The translations under genes and the position numbers were made by a program. A DNA stretch of 64,000 nt from Paraburkholderia largidicola (GTDB lineage Bacteria > Pseudomonadota > Gammaproteobacteria > Burkholderiales > Burkholderiaceae). Location of the stretch: positions 3,286,001 to 3,350,000 of the forward strand of contig NZ_AP023174.1 in assembly GCF_013426895.1 (NCBI RefSeq), written 5' to 3'. The notes beneath the pieces were generated by a model. That model was not told the DNA's origin. It ran no database searches and saw nothing but the letters and a program-made list of their open reading frames with translations. This document shows positions 9,844 through 18,390 of this stretch, piece after piece (position 1 is the stretch's first letter; each line of letters starts with the position of its first letter).

Positions 9844-10122
9844 GTCTTCTCCTATATCTGAAAGCACGCCGCTGCCGTGGCCGTTAGACACGGCTGGAAG
9901 TCATAGGAAAGACTAGGGCATGCGGCGAGCGGTCGCGAGCACGATTGCGAGAATTCTGTAACAGGTGCAACCGGTCGCGCGCGGGGCGTAGTTTAACGGT
10001 TGCACCGCGCGATTGCAGTCAAAATACGTTTGAGCCCTACAAAAAAACCGGGAAAATAGCAAGCTTTGTAAGCAATTTAGTACCTAATATCCCCGATCTA
10101 TATGAGGATTTAAAGATTACGG
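9844..10122. other. Intergenic, AT-rich upstream region of cspA
   Basis: No gene is supported here. From about 10020 the sequence becomes clearly richer in A and T than the flanks (short A and T tracts), which suits an UP-element-like region ahead of the cspA promoter. The open frame at 9945-10196 contains that promoter and is rejected as coding. Confidence 0.6.
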
Positions 10123-10151
10123 TTGACCTTCTCTCGAAATGCCCGTATAAA
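10123..10151 (+). promoter_or_regulatory. Strong sigma-70 promoter of cspA
   Basis: TTGACC (10123-10128) and TATAAA (10146-10151) are separated by exactly 17 nt, each one mismatch from consensus. AT-rich sequence lies upstream. Transcription would start near 10158, giving a leader of about 140 nt before the cspA ATG, the length class of cold-shock mRNA leaders. Confidence 0.85.
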
Positions 10152-10157
10152 GGACGG

Positions 10158-10296
10158 GCAGGATTTCAAGCGGCGAGTGAATTGGTTCTTTCGTAGTTCG
10201 CCCATCAACGGTACTCCGGTTGGTCCTATTACCCTTCCTTGATTTTCATGCACCCTCGGGCTTCGGCCTTATTTACCATTTTTAGGAAACAGTAAT
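10158..10296 (+). promoter_or_regulatory. Long 5' untranslated leader of cspA
   Basis: About 139 nt between the inferred transcription start and the ATG. It holds several potential short stems, for example around ACCCTCGGGCTTCGGCC, and ends in an A/T-rich stretch with an AGGAAACAG ribosome site just before the ATG. Long structured leaders give temperature-dependent translation in E. coli cspA; the same role here is inferred. Confidence 0.55.
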
Positions 10297-10500
10297 ATGG
10301 AAACCGGTACCGTCAAGTGGTTCAATGACGCAAAGGGCTTTGGCTTTATCACGCCGGACGCTGGCGGCGAAGATCTGTTCGCGCATTTCTCGGAAATCCG
10401 CGTAGAAGGCTTCAAGACGCTGCAGGAAAACCAAAAGGTTACCTACGACGTCAAGACGGGCCCGAAGGGCAAGCAGGCCGCTAACATCAAGCCGGTCTAA
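10297..10500 (+). CDS. cspA: CspA-family cold-shock protein
   Basis: A 67-residue single cold-shock domain that binds single-stranded RNA and DNA and melts mRNA structure. RNP1 is seen as KGFGFI (13-18) and RNP2 as DLFAHF (26-31), inside [18 protein letters not shown] and the rest of the five-strand barrel. Length and sequence are typical; several paralogues usually exist, so the exact paralogue name is uncertain. It is a single-gene unit: strong promoter, about 140-nt leader, ORF and intrinsic terminator within 430 bp. Confidence 0.95.
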   Translation: METGTVKWFNDAKGFGFITPDAGGEDLFAHFSEIRVEGFKTLQENQKVTYDVKTGPKGKQAANIKPV

Positions 10501-10524
10501 GCTTAGCTTCCTTCCGGAACGCAC

Positions 10525-10551
10525 AAAAACCCCGCCTAGGCGGGGTTTTTT
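10525..10551. terminator. Bidirectional intrinsic terminator after cspA
   Basis: AAAAACCCCGCC and GGCGGGGTTTTT form a perfect inverted repeat with runs of A and T on the two sides. It lies 24 nt after cspA and also faces the end of the convergent Hsp70-like gene. Confidence 0.93.
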
Positions 10552-10607
10552 GTTTTCTGCGTTTCTTTTCCGCGTTAATCGGGATTTCGGCGTGAAATCC
10601 GAAACCT

Positions 10608-11879
10608 TTACCGGAATACGCGTTGCGCGTGAATGCCCAAGCCGGTTGCAACACTGGCAAGCCGGTCGCCGAACACGGGGCGCGCATCGGGAAACGCCGC
10701 AGCCAGCGCGCCCGACAAGAACGCCAGTCCCGTCGATCCACCCGTGAAGTACAACGCATCGACATCGCGCGGTGCGACGCCCGCCCGCTGCACGGTTTCG
10801 CGCGCGGCCTCGACGATGCGCAAGGTCTCGTCCTTGCCCGCCGCAATCAGTTGCGCTTCATCGAACGCGAGGCGCAAATCCTCTTCGACGATTTCCAGAT
10901 CGATCAGCGTCTCGCCACCCGCCGCGACGCCGATCTTCGCTTCTTCCGCATGCGCCGCGAGCGCATGGCCGTAACGCTGCTCGACGACGCGCATCAGCCG
11001 GTCGTGATGCCGCGTGTCCGAATAAAGATGCCGCATCAAGCTGAGCTCGGATACGCGCTTCGGCGTGTAGATCGTGTTGATCAGATGCCAGGTGGCGAGG
11101 TCGAAGTAAATGCGGTTCGGCACCTCGCGTCCTTCCGGATCGAGCGATTGATAGCCGAGTTCGCGCAGGATCGTCGCCAGTTCGACGCGCCGGTCGAAGT
11201 CCGTTCCAGCAACATGCACGCCGTGATGCGCCAGCACATCGTCCTTGCGATCGATACGCTTCATCCGCTCCGGCCCAACTCGCACCAGCGAGAAGTCCGA
11301 CGTACCGCCGCCGATATCCGCCACCAGCACCAGCCCTTCCTGCGTCAGATGCGCTTCGTAATCGAAGGCGGCCGCGATCGGCTCGTACTGGAAGTGAATC
11401 TCGCTGAGACCAACCGAGCGCGCCGCCGCTTCGAGCTGCTGCTGCGCGAGCTGATCGGCGCGCGGATCGTCGTCGACGAAAAACACCGGGCGCCCGAGCA
11501 CCGCGCGACTGATCGACGAGCCCGCCGTCTGTTCCGCGCAGCGCTTCAGATGCGTGACGAAGACCGCGATCACGTCGGTGTATTTGATCGCGGAGCCGTC
11601 GCCAAGGTCGGTTGTGTTTTCCGCGAGCGCCGAGCCGAGAATGCTCTTCATCGAGCGCATCAGGCGGCCGTCGAAGCCGTCGACATACGCTTCGAGCGCC
11701 GCGCGGCCGTACTCGCGCCGGTTTTCGTCGGTGTTGAAGAAGACGGCCGTGGGCAGCGTCGTGTAGGCGCCTTCGACAGGCGCCAGCTTCAGCGTCGCCC
11801 GCCCGCCGCCCGGCGAACCGCCGACGGGAACAGCAACTGCCGAATTCGACGTGCCGAAGTCAATCGCGCAATAGGTCAT
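10608..11879 (-). CDS. Hsp70-family protein, YegD-like
   Basis: A 423-residue protein with an actin/Hsp70 nucleotide-binding fold but no room for a DnaK-type substrate domain. The phosphate-1 motif is IDFGTSNSAVAV at the N-terminus, the phosphate-2 motif is LVADIGGGTSDFSLV near 190, and a FTGGSTGLAFL adenosine motif is near the C-terminus. This matches E. coli YegD, whose clients are unknown. It is a single gene, convergent with cspA. The short leader upstream (11880-12131) also serves the divergent MFS gene. Confidence 0.9.
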   Translation of the reverse strand: MTYCAIDFGTSNSAVAVPVGGSPGGGRATLKLAPVEGAYTTLPTAVFFNTDENRREYGRAALEAYVDGFDGRLMRSMKSILGSALAENTTDLGDGSAIKYTDVIAVFVTHLKRCAEQTAGSSISRAVLGRPVFFVDDDPRADQLAQQQLEAAARSVGLSEIHFQYEPIAAAFDYEAHLTQEGLVLVADIGGGTSDFSLVRVGPERMKRIDRKDDVLAHHGVHVAGTDFDRRVELATILRELGYQSLDPEGREVPNRIYFDLATWHLINTIYTPKRVSELSLMRHLYSDTRHHDRLMRVVEQRYGHALAAHAEEAKIGVAAGGETLIDLEIVEEDLRLAFDEAQLIAAGKDETLRIVEAARETVQRAGVAPRDVDALYFTGGSTGLAFLSGALAAAFPDARPVFGDRLASVATGLGIHAQRVFR

Positions 11880-12131
11880 GGCAGGATTCGCCGCTCACGC
11901 AGGCGCGCACAGAAAAAGGACGGGCTTTGTAACATGAAAGCTGTGACACCATCAACCGGCAGTGCGGGGTCCGCGCTGCCGCGATGGGGAATGCAGATTG
12001 CTTCATCGAAAAGTCGCGCCGGGCTCGAATGAATCCGACAGGATACGCTGTTCGACGGCCCGCTTACAGAATCCTCATAATTCTCTCGCGCTCATTGGCT
12101 CGATCATTGGCTCGCTGATTCAGGAGACTCG

Positions 12132-13601
12132 ATGCAGGAACCTTCCACCGCCACGGTTCGCACCGACTCGGCCAGCATCGTCGAAACCGATCTGCCTTCA
12201 CGGCTCGACCGCCTGCCATGGGGCCGCTTTCATTCGCTGATCGTCGTCGCGCTCGGTGTGACGTGGCTGCTCGACGGGCTGGAGGTGACGCTCGCGGGGT
12301 CCGTTGCGAGCGCGTTGAAATCGAGCGAGGTGCTGCGCTTCTCGAACGCGGACGTGGGGCTGGCGGGCAGCGCGTATATCGCCGGCGCGGTGCTGGGCGC
12401 GCTCGGCTTCGGCTGGCTGACCGACCGGCTCGGCCGACGCAAGCTGTTCTTCATCACGCTCGCGCTGTATCTCGCGGCGACGGCGGCGACCGCCTTTTCG
12501 TGGAACCTCACGAGTTTTCTGGTGTTTCGCTTCCTGACGGGCGCGGGCATCGGCGGGGAGTACACGGCGATCAATTCGACGATCCAGGAATTCACGCCCG
12601 CCCGCGTGCGCGGACATACCGACCTCGCGATCAACGGCACGTTCTGGATCGGCGCGGCACTGGGTGCGGTCGGTTCGCTGGTCATGCTCGATCCGCATCT
12701 GCTGCCGGGGGACTGGGGGTGGCGCGCGTGCTTCTTCATCGGCGCCGCGCTCGCACTGGCGATCCTGCCGATGCGTGTCTGGATACCCGAAAGCCCACGC
12801 TGGCTGCTCACGCACGGCGAGGAGAAACAAGCGCGAGAGATCGTCGAAGGGATCGAGGCGCGTTTTCGCGCCGACAATCACACGCTCGCCGACGACACCC
12901 TCATACGCCTGCGCCTGCGCGCCCGCGAGCACACGACGCTACGTGAAGTCTTCCACACGCTGTTCATGGTGCATCGGCGTCGGGCGCTGGTCGGGCTGTC
13001 GCTGATGACGGCGCAGGCGTTCTTCTACAACGCGATCTTCTTCACCTACGCGCTCGTGTTGACCGATTTCTATCATGTGCCGGGCGACCATATCGGCTGG
13101 TACATCCTGCCCTTCGCGCTCGGCAATTTCGCCGGGCCGCTGCTGATCGGCAGACTGTTCGACGTGATCGGCCGCCGCAAGATGATCGCCGCGACCTACG
13201 CGATCTCGGCGCTGCTGCTGACCGTGAGCGGCTACCTGTTCGAACAGGAGTTGCTCACCGTGACGACCCAGACAATCGCGTGGATGGTAATTTTCTTCTT
13301 TGCGTCGGCGGCGGCGAGTTCGGCGTATCTGACCGTCAGCGAATCGTTTCCGCTTGAAATTCGCGCGCTCGCAATTGCGGTGTTCTACGCCTTCGGCACG
13401 GCGCTCGGCGGCATCGCGGGGCCGGCGTTTTTCGGCCGGCTGATCGACACGCAGCAGCGCAGCGAGGTGTTTTCGGGGTATCTGGTTGGCTCGGCACTGA
13501 TGCTGGCCGCCGCTGTGATTGCGGGGATCTGGGGCGTCGACGCGGAACGGCGGTCGCTGGAAACCGTCGCCGCGCCGCTTTCCGCGATCGACGACGATTG
13601 A
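12132..13601 (+). CDS. MFS transporter, metabolite:H+ symporter type
   Basis: A 489-residue twelve-helix major facilitator. The loop 2-3 signature GWLTDRLGRRK follows helix 2, the duplicate LIGRLFDVIGRRK follows helix 8, and WIPESPRWLL after helix 6 is typical of the sugar-porter and aromatic-acid groups. The N-terminal cytosolic tail is unusually long, about 38 residues before the first helix. LLDGLEVTLAG in helix 1 resembles the D-G-x-D region of aromatic acid carriers, with Glu instead of Asp. The substrate is not clear. It has its own upstream spacer and ends at a terminator shared with the nitroreductase gene. Confidence 0.88.
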   Translation: MQEPSTATVRTDSASIVETDLPSRLDRLPWGRFHSLIVVALGVTWLLDGLEVTLAGSVASALKSSEVLRFSNADVGLAGSAYIAGAVLGALGFGWLTDRLGRRKLFFITLALYLAATAATAFSWNLTSFLVFRFLTGAGIGGEYTAINSTIQEFTPARVRGHTDLAINGTFWIGAALGAVGSLVMLDPHLLPGDWGWRACFFIGAALALAILPMRVWIPESPRWLLTHGEEKQAREIVEGIEARFRADNHTLADDTLIRLRLRAREHTTLREVFHTLFMVHRRRALVGLSLMTAQAFFYNAIFFTYALVLTDFYHVPGDHIGWYILPFALGNFAGPLLIGRLFDVIGRRKMIAATYAISALLLTVSGYLFEQELLTVTTQTIAWMVIFFFASAAASSAYLTVSESFPLEIRALAIAVFYAFGTALGGIAGPAFFGRLIDTQQRSEVFSGYLVGSALMLAAAVIAGIWGVDAERRSLETVAAPLSAIDDD

Positions 13602-13633
13602 GGCGAATGAACACACGCGATAGCCGCGCAATG

Positions 13634-13657
13634 AAAAACGCGGCCGTCGGCCGCGTT
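13634..13657 (-). terminator. Intrinsic terminator of the nitroreductase gene
   Basis: AACGCGGCC and GGCCGCGTT (13637-13645 and 13649-13657) form a 9-bp stem with a 3-nt loop. On the minus strand it is followed by a run of T. It lies 33 nt beyond the nitroreductase stop. Confidence 0.78.
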
Positions 13658-13689
13658 CCGTGTCGAACCATTCGCGTGCTGGCAAAAAC

Positions 13690-14307
13690 TCAGAACGCCT
13701 TGTTCCATCCGCCCGCAAAAGCAATATCGCCGAGCGGCACACGCGTGCGCGCCGCCTTTTCCCGCTCACGCAACACGGGGTCGAGTTTGTCGACGTCGCC
13801 AAAGTGGCCGAGCGAAATCATCGCAATGACCTCGATGTCGTCGGGCACCGCGAACGCCTTGCGGAATGCATTGACGTCGAAGCCGCTCATCTGATGCGCG
13901 GCGAGGCCGAGCGCGTGCGCCTGCAACACCAGCGACAACGCCGCCGCGCCTGCATCGTACGGCGCGCAGCGATTGATTTCGCCCTTCGCGGTCAGCGTGT
14001 GCGCCGTCACGCAAATCAGCACCGGCGCCTTCGAATTCCAGCCCTGATTGAACGGCACGAGGGTGTCGAACGCCCTCTTGAACGAGACTTCGTCCGCCGT
14101 ACGGTCGAACACCACGAAGCGCCAGGGCTGCAGGTTGTACGACGAAGGCGCCCAGCGCGCCGCCTCGAGCACGGTGCGCAGTTGCTCGCGGCTCACGGGC
14201 TCGCTCGAATACGCGCGCGGGCTCCAACGGCCGGCGATCAGTTCATGAATGGGAACGTCGGTACGTGCGGGTTTGGTGGTCATGCGCATTTCTCGGTCGA
14301 AATTCAT
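13690..14307 (-). CDS. Nitroreductase-family flavoprotein
   Basis: A 205-residue FMN-dependent oxidoreductase of the nitroreductase fold. Recognisable segments are the FMN-phosphate motif RWSPRAYSSEPVS, the WAPSSYNLQPWRFVV helix that contacts FMN, and GLAAHQMSGFDVNAFRKAF with a C-terminal MISLGHFG. It probably reduces quinones, nitro compounds or a related electrophile using NAD(P)H; the real substrate is unknown. The true start may be MRMTTKP or MTTKP a few codons inside the open frame (ATG near 14283). It stands alone between convergent and co-directional transporter genes, with its own terminator. Confidence 0.88.
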   Translation of the reverse strand: MNFDREMRMTTKPARTDVPIHELIAGRWSPRAYSSEPVSREQLRTVLEAARWAPSSYNLQPWRFVVFDRTADEVSFKRAFDTLVPFNQGWNSKAPVLICVTAHTLTAKGEINRCAPYDAGAAALSLVLQAHALGLAAHQMSGFDVNAFRKAFAVPDDIEVIAMISLGHFGDVDKLDPVLREREKAARTRVPLGDIAFAGGWNKAF

Positions 14308-14403
14308 GATCGGCGGGCAGCGGCCCGAGGGCCCACTAGCATAACCCGAGCCGTCCGGTTCGCGCCTTGCTGGTCGCGCAGATTTAGAACGCGAGAGCGC
14401 GTA

Positions 14404-14441
14404 AGAAAAGCGCGTCGAGGCCCTTCGACCCCGACGCGCTT
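14404..14441 (-). terminator. Intrinsic terminator of MFS gene
   Basis: AAGCGCGTCG (14408-14417) pairs with CGACGCGCTT (14432-14441). On the minus strand the stem is followed by TTTTCTT. It lies 25 nt past the stop of the MFS gene. Confidence 0.8.
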
Positions 14442-14466
14442 GTTCGCCCTGAAACAGGCTACGGCG

Positions 14467-15750
14467 TCAAACGGCCTGCGCCGCGACGCTCCGCTCGGTA
14501 CGGTTGATCCGCAGCACGATGATCGACGCGACAAGACACAGTCCGCCCGAAATCATCGACGCGACCGTGTACGTGCCAAGGCTCGCGCGCAGCATACCCG
14601 CGCCGAGCGCCGCGAATGCCGCACCCAGCTGATGGCCCGCCACCACCCAGCCGAACACGACGGGGGCCGAATCCTTGCCGTAGACATCGGTGGCAAGGCG
14701 AACCGTCGGCGGCACGGTCGCGATCCAGTCGAGACCGTAGAACACCGCGAACAGCGGCAGGCCGAAGAAGTCGATGCCGAACGCGTGCGGCAGATACATC
14801 AGCGACAGACCACGCAGCCCGTAGTACCAGAACAGCAGCACCCGCGCGTTGAAGCGGTCGGACAGCCAGCCCGACAGCGTCGTGCCGAACAGATCGAAGA
14901 TGCCCATGGCCGCGAGCAGCGACGCACCCTGCACTTCCGTCATCCCGTAGTCGCCGCACATGGCGATCAAATGCGTGCCGACGTAGCCGTTCGTGCTCGC
15001 GCCGCAAATGAAGAAGCTGAAGAACAGCAGCCAGAAGTCGCGCGTCTTGCTCGCCATTGCCAGCGTGCCGAACGCGATCGCGAGCGGGTTCTGCTTGCTG
15101 ATGTCGGATTTGATGGGCGAGTCAGCGGGTTCGCCGACCGGACGTAGCGCCATGTCGGCGGGACGCTCCGGCAGCAGGAACGCCACCAGCGGCAGCACGA
15201 GCGCCGCCGCGATTGCGACCGTCCACACGACGGGCCGCCAGCCATGATGCTGCGCGATCGCTGCGAGCAGCGGCAGAAACACCAGTTGGCCCGTCGCCGA
15301 ACTGGCGGTGAGAATGCCCATCACGAGACCGCGATGCGTGCTGAACCAGCGGTTCACCACCGTCGCCGATAGCGTCAGCGCCGCCACGCCCGTCGCGCCG
15401 CCAACCATCACGCCCCAGACGAGAATCATCTGCCACGGGTGCGTCATCAGCGATGACAGGCCGACGCCCGCCGCCATCGTGCCGAGCGCCGTCAGAATGG
15501 TCGGACGAACGCCGAAACGTTGCATCGCCGCCGCCGCGAACGGCCCCATCAGGCCATACAGCGCGATGTTCACGGAAATGGCCAGCGAGATCGTCGCGCG
15601 GCTCCAGCCAAAGTCATGTTCGAGCGGCACCATCATCACGCTCGGCGTCGCACGCGTGCCGGCCGCTGCGAGCAGCACCAGAAACACCACCGCCACGGCC
15701 AGCCAGCCGTAGTGGAAACGCCCACCAATTATTCTTGCTGCCCAGTTCAT
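14467..15750 (-). CDS. MFS transporter divergent from a TetR regulator
   Basis: A 427-residue twelve-helix major facilitator. The start is the ATG at 15750, preceded by GGAG at 5 nt. An upstream in-frame ATG at 15780 lacks such a site. Features include RATPSVMMVPLEHDFGWSRA after helix 1 and LSGWLSDRFNARVLLF in the C-terminal half, resembling the oxalate/formate-like and monocarboxylate-type MFS groups; the substrate is not known. It is transcribed divergently from a TetR-family gene with a perfect palindromic operator between them, so it is probably repressed by that protein and induced by its ligand. Confidence 0.88.
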   Translation of the reverse strand: MNWAARIIGGRFHYGWLAVAVVFLVLLAAAGTRATPSVMMVPLEHDFGWSRATISLAISVNIALYGLMGPFAAAAMQRFGVRPTILTALGTMAAGVGLSSLMTHPWQMILVWGVMVGGATGVAALTLSATVVNRWFSTHRGLVMGILTASSATGQLVFLPLLAAIAQHHGWRPVVWTVAIAAALVLPLVAFLLPERPADMALRPVGEPADSPIKSDISKQNPLAIAFGTLAMASKTRDFWLLFFSFFICGASTNGYVGTHLIAMCGDYGMTEVQGASLLAAMGIFDLFGTTLSGWLSDRFNARVLLFWYYGLRGLSLMYLPHAFGIDFFGLPLFAVFYGLDWIATVPPTVRLATDVYGKDSAPVVFGWVVAGHQLGAAFAALGAGMLRASLGTYTVASMISGGLCLVASIIVLRINRTERSVAAQAV

Positions 15751-15829
15751 CGGTTCTCCAAGGTTTCCGTCACGGCTCACGGTGCTGCGATGCCAGCCGC
15801 ATCTGATTCTTACCGCTTTCGTAAAGGAG

Positions 15830-15849
15830 TTGTGACTGACCTGTCACAA
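15830..15849. promoter_or_regulatory. Inverted repeat in divergent promoter region
   Basis: TTGTGAC (15830-15836) and GTCACAA (15843-15849) form perfect 7-bp arms with a 6-nt spacer, ahead of the MFS gene. It differs in sequence from the TetR-type palindrome 18 nt away, so a second regulator may bind here. Confidence 0.4.
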
Positions 15850-15866
15850 TCGGTGTTGCGATCTTA

Positions 15867-15882
15867 GTTACCGGTCGGTAAC
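15867..15882. promoter_or_regulatory. TetR-type operator
   Basis: GTTACCG-GT-CGGTAAC is a perfect 7-2-7 palindrome between the divergent MFS and TetR genes. Its form is like operators of AcrR/TtgR-class repressors. A degenerate relative, TTACCGCTTTCGTAA, lies at about 15810-15824 on the MFS side. Confidence 0.75.
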
Positions 15883-15918
15883 ATGTCAAGGCGTCGACTC
15901 AAGGACCACAACACCATC

Positions 15919-16551
15919 ATGGCTAATTCCGACAGCGCCAAACGCGTGCCGAGCCGTCGTTCGCAAACGGCCGGTTCCGAAGCACAGCAGCATCTACTGC
16001 GCGCCGCCGCCGATCTCTTCTACAGGGAAGGCGTGCGCGCAGTGGGCGTCGATGCCGTCGTCGAGCGGGCGGGCGTCAACAAGATGAGCCTGTACCGCCA
16101 GTTCTCTTCGAAAGACGATCTGGTGGTGGCGTACCTGGAACAGTCGGACGAGCAGTTCTTCAGACGTTTCGACGAAAGCCTGGCCAAGCATCCGGGCGAG
16201 CCGCGAAAACAGATCACCCAATATGTCGAGGATCTGGCGGGGCGCGCGTCGAAGGAAGACTATCGCGGCTGTCCGTTCGTCAATGTGTCGACGGAATTTC
16301 CGGACCCAGCGCATCCGGCGCGACTCTGCGTGCTGAACAACAAGACGAAGCTGATGGAGCGGCTCATCGCGCTTTGCACGGAAGCAGGCGCGCGCGATCC
16401 GGGCGAGCTTGCGAACGCGCTCGCGTTGCTGATCGAAGGGATCTACGCGTCGAGCCAGACATACGGTCCCGGCTGCGGACCGATCGCGGTCGCACCGCGA
16501 GTGGCGGAGCAGCTGGTCGCGCTGGCGTGCGGCGAGGCGCCTGTAAAATAG
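15919..16551 (+). CDS. TetR-family transcriptional regulator
   Basis: A 210-residue repressor from the ATG at 15919; an ATG at 15883 in the same frame abuts the operator and is less likely. The N-terminal helix-turn-helix is clear: HLLRAAADLFYREGVRAVGVDAV then ERAGVNKMSLYRQFSSKDDLV (about residues 25-70). The remainder is a helical ligand domain. The Cys in YRGCPFVNVSTEF is typical of a group of TetR proteins whose C-terminal half resembles AcrR/YcdC-like regulators. It probably represses itself and the divergent MFS gene through the palindrome at 15867-15882. The inducer is unknown. Confidence 0.92.
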   Translation: MANSDSAKRVPSRRSQTAGSEAQQHLLRAAADLFYREGVRAVGVDAVVERAGVNKMSLYRQFSSKDDLVVAYLEQSDEQFFRRFDESLAKHPGEPRKQITQYVEDLAGRASKEDYRGCPFVNVSTEFPDPAHPARLCVLNNKTKLMERLIALCTEAGARDPGELANALALLIEGIYASSQTYGPGCGPIAVAPRVAEQLVALACGEAPVK

Positions 16552-16578
16552 CGGTTTTGCTTTCCCCGCCTGCGCGCC

Positions 16579-17148
16579 ATGTCGTCAACGTCACCCCAAT
16601 CGCACGAAGCCATCCTCGACGCCACGCGCCACTGGCTGACGCGAGCCGTGATCGGGCTGAACCTGTGCCCATTTGCGAAAGCGGTGCACGTGAAGAACCA
16701 GATTCGCTACACGATCAGCGAAGCGAACGACATGGAAGGCGTGCTGACCGATCTGGAGACAGAGCTGCGCACGTTGGTGGATGCCGATCCCGCCGCCATC
16801 GACACGACACTGCTCATCATTCCGCACGCGCTCGGCGATTTTCTTGAATACAACGACTGCCTGTTCTTCGCGGACCGGATGCTCAAGCAACTGCGCCTCG
16901 AAGGCACGCTGCAGATCGCGAGCTTTCACCCTCAGTATCAATTCGAAGACAGCGGCCCGGACGATATCGAGAACTACACGAACCGCGCGCCCTACCCGAT
17001 TTTTCATTTGCTGCGGGAAGCGAGCATCGACCGCGCCGTCGAAGCCTTTCCGGATGCCGCCGATATCTACGAGCGCAACATGGAAACGCTGCGCCGACTC
17101 GGCCCGGAAGGCTGGCACAACTGGATGAGCGAGCGGGCCAAAGACTGA
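16579..17148 (+). CDS. DUF1415 family protein
   Basis: A 189-residue soluble protein matching the DUF1415 pattern: an opening TRHWLTRAVIGLNLCPFAKAV with a conserved cysteine, a central TLLIIPHALGDFLEYNDCL and a later IASFHPQYQFEDSGPDDIENYTNRAPYP-type segment. The function is unknown, although the conserved Cys, His, Asp and Glu residues suggest an enzyme or metal site. It begins 27 nt after the TetR gene and may be co-transcribed with it. It converges with the methyltransferase gene, with only 21 nt between the stops and no visible terminator. Confidence 0.85.
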   Translation: MSSTSPQSHEAILDATRHWLTRAVIGLNLCPFAKAVHVKNQIRYTISEANDMEGVLTDLETELRTLVDADPAAIDTTLLIIPHALGDFLEYNDCLFFADRMLKQLRLEGTLQIASFHPQYQFEDSGPDDIENYTNRAPYPIFHLLREASIDRAVEAFPDAADIYERNMETLRRLGPEGWHNWMSERAKD

Positions 17149-17169
17149 CCGGCCGACGCTCGCACGATC

Positions 17170-18000
17170 TCAAACCTCGGCGTAAAACCGCTCGCGCAAT
17201 TCCGCAATGCCGAGCGTGTCCATCACTTCATTGAGCCGCTCGGCGGGCCGCCGGCGCGGCAAGTCCTTGTAGGTCGCGACGATGAGCTCGTTTTTCATCG
17301 AATGCTCCCAGCCGACCAGTTCCGTCACGTTGACCTGATAGCCGTGCGCTTCCAGTTGCAGGCAGCGCAGCACGTTGGTGATCTGGCTGCCGAACTCGCG
17401 CGTATGCAGCGGATGCCGCCAGATTTCCGTCAACGCGTTCGCCAGCGACTTGCCCTTGTTCCTGCGCAGCACGCCCGCCACTTCCGCCTGGCAGCACGGC
17501 ACGACGACGATGTATTTCGCATGCTTTTCGAGCGCGAAGCGGATGGCGTCGTCGGTAGCTGTATCGCACGCGTGCAAGGCGGTGACGATGTCCACGTTCG
17601 GCGGCAGTTTGTCCGATGTGATCGATTCGGCTACGGAAAGATTGAGAAACGACATACCCTTGAAGCCGAGGCGCGCCGCAAGCTCCTCTGACTTCGAGAC
17701 AAGCTCCTCGCGCGTCTCAATGCCGTAGATATGCGAGTTATCCCGCAGTTCCTTGACGAACAGGTCGTAGAGAATGAAGCCGAGGTAGGATTTGCCTGCG
17801 CCGTGATCAACCAGGGACAGTTCACCTTTCGTCGCTTTCACGTCCTGGAGCAACGGCTCGATGAACTGAAACAGGTGGTAGACCTGCTTCAGCTTGCGGC
17901 GGCTGTCCTGATTCATCTTGCCGTCGCGCGTGAGGATATGGAGTTCCTTCAGTAGCTCGACGGACTGGTTAGGACGGACTTCGTAGGATTTGCTGGACAT
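17170..18000 (-). CDS. Class I SAM-dependent methyltransferase (Methyltransf_32-like)
   Basis: A 276-residue protein with a Rossmann SAM-binding motif LSLVDHGAGKSYLGFILYD near residue 65 and a post-I acidic strand IYGIETREELV. It then has DIVTALHACDTATDDAI, where the loop HACDTATD is characteristic of the Methyltransf_32 group related to the eukaryotic GSTCD C-terminal domain. A vicinal pair of cysteines in VVVPCCQAEV is also typical of that group. The substrate is unknown; RNA is a plausible guess for this family. It is a stand-alone gene. Confidence 0.82.
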   Translation of the reverse strand: MSSKSYEVRPNQSVELLKELHILTRDGKMNQDSRRKLKQVYHLFQFIEPLLQDVKATKGELSLVDHGAGKSYLGFILYDLFVKELRDNSHIYGIETREELVSKSEELAARLGFKGMSFLNLSVAESITSDKLPPNVDIVTALHACDTATDDAIRFALEKHAKYIVVVPCCQAEVAGVLRRNKGKSLANALTEIWRHPLHTREFGSQITNVLRCLQLEAHGYQVNVTELVGWEHSMKNELIVATYKDLPRRRPAERLNEVMDTLGIAELRERFYAEV

Positions 18001-18390
18001 CGAATGAGCGTGCCACCGATTGCATCGCGAACGTGCGTCAGGTGACGGAAAAAGGGAAAAGTGTCTGTCAGTTTACCCAAAGCGCGAAGAACGGTCCCGA
18101 TTCTGCGCGCGCACGGCGACATCGCACCCGGCTTGGAACAGTTCGTGCACGAGGATCGCCAGGTTCGAACCTGCTGAAAAGCGTGTTGCAAGGCAGTCGT
18201 CTGATGCAAGCCAGATAGAGCATGGCCGGCTTGCAAGATGCATAAGAAAGGCAAGCTACCGGTTACTGCAACGTCGAAGAACCGCCGGTACGCGTGGGGG
18301 AGGTCGAGCCGGAACAAGGGTTCGAACGTTACGTAACCTGAAGTGCGCCGGGACTGCTACGAAGCGCGCTCAGATCTGATGAGGCGGCAA
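18001..18390. other. Intergenic region without supported gene
   Basis: About 390 bp between the divergent methyltransferase and a small plus-strand gene. Short open frames here show no recognisable protein. The only structure seen is an inverted repeat, TGCAAGCC (18205-18212) and GGCTTGCA (18228-18235), without a T run. GATGAGG at the right end supplies the ribosome site of the next gene. Confidence 0.6.

Noticed and set aside
8170..9861. 563-codon plus-strand open frame over the APC permease
   Set aside because: Antisense shadow of a permease with full membrane topology; its own translation is His/Arg-rich and has no recognisable domain.
9945..10196. 83-codon open frame upstream of cspA
   Set aside because: It contains the strong cspA promoter and leader start, lacks a ribosome site, and shows no protein similarity.
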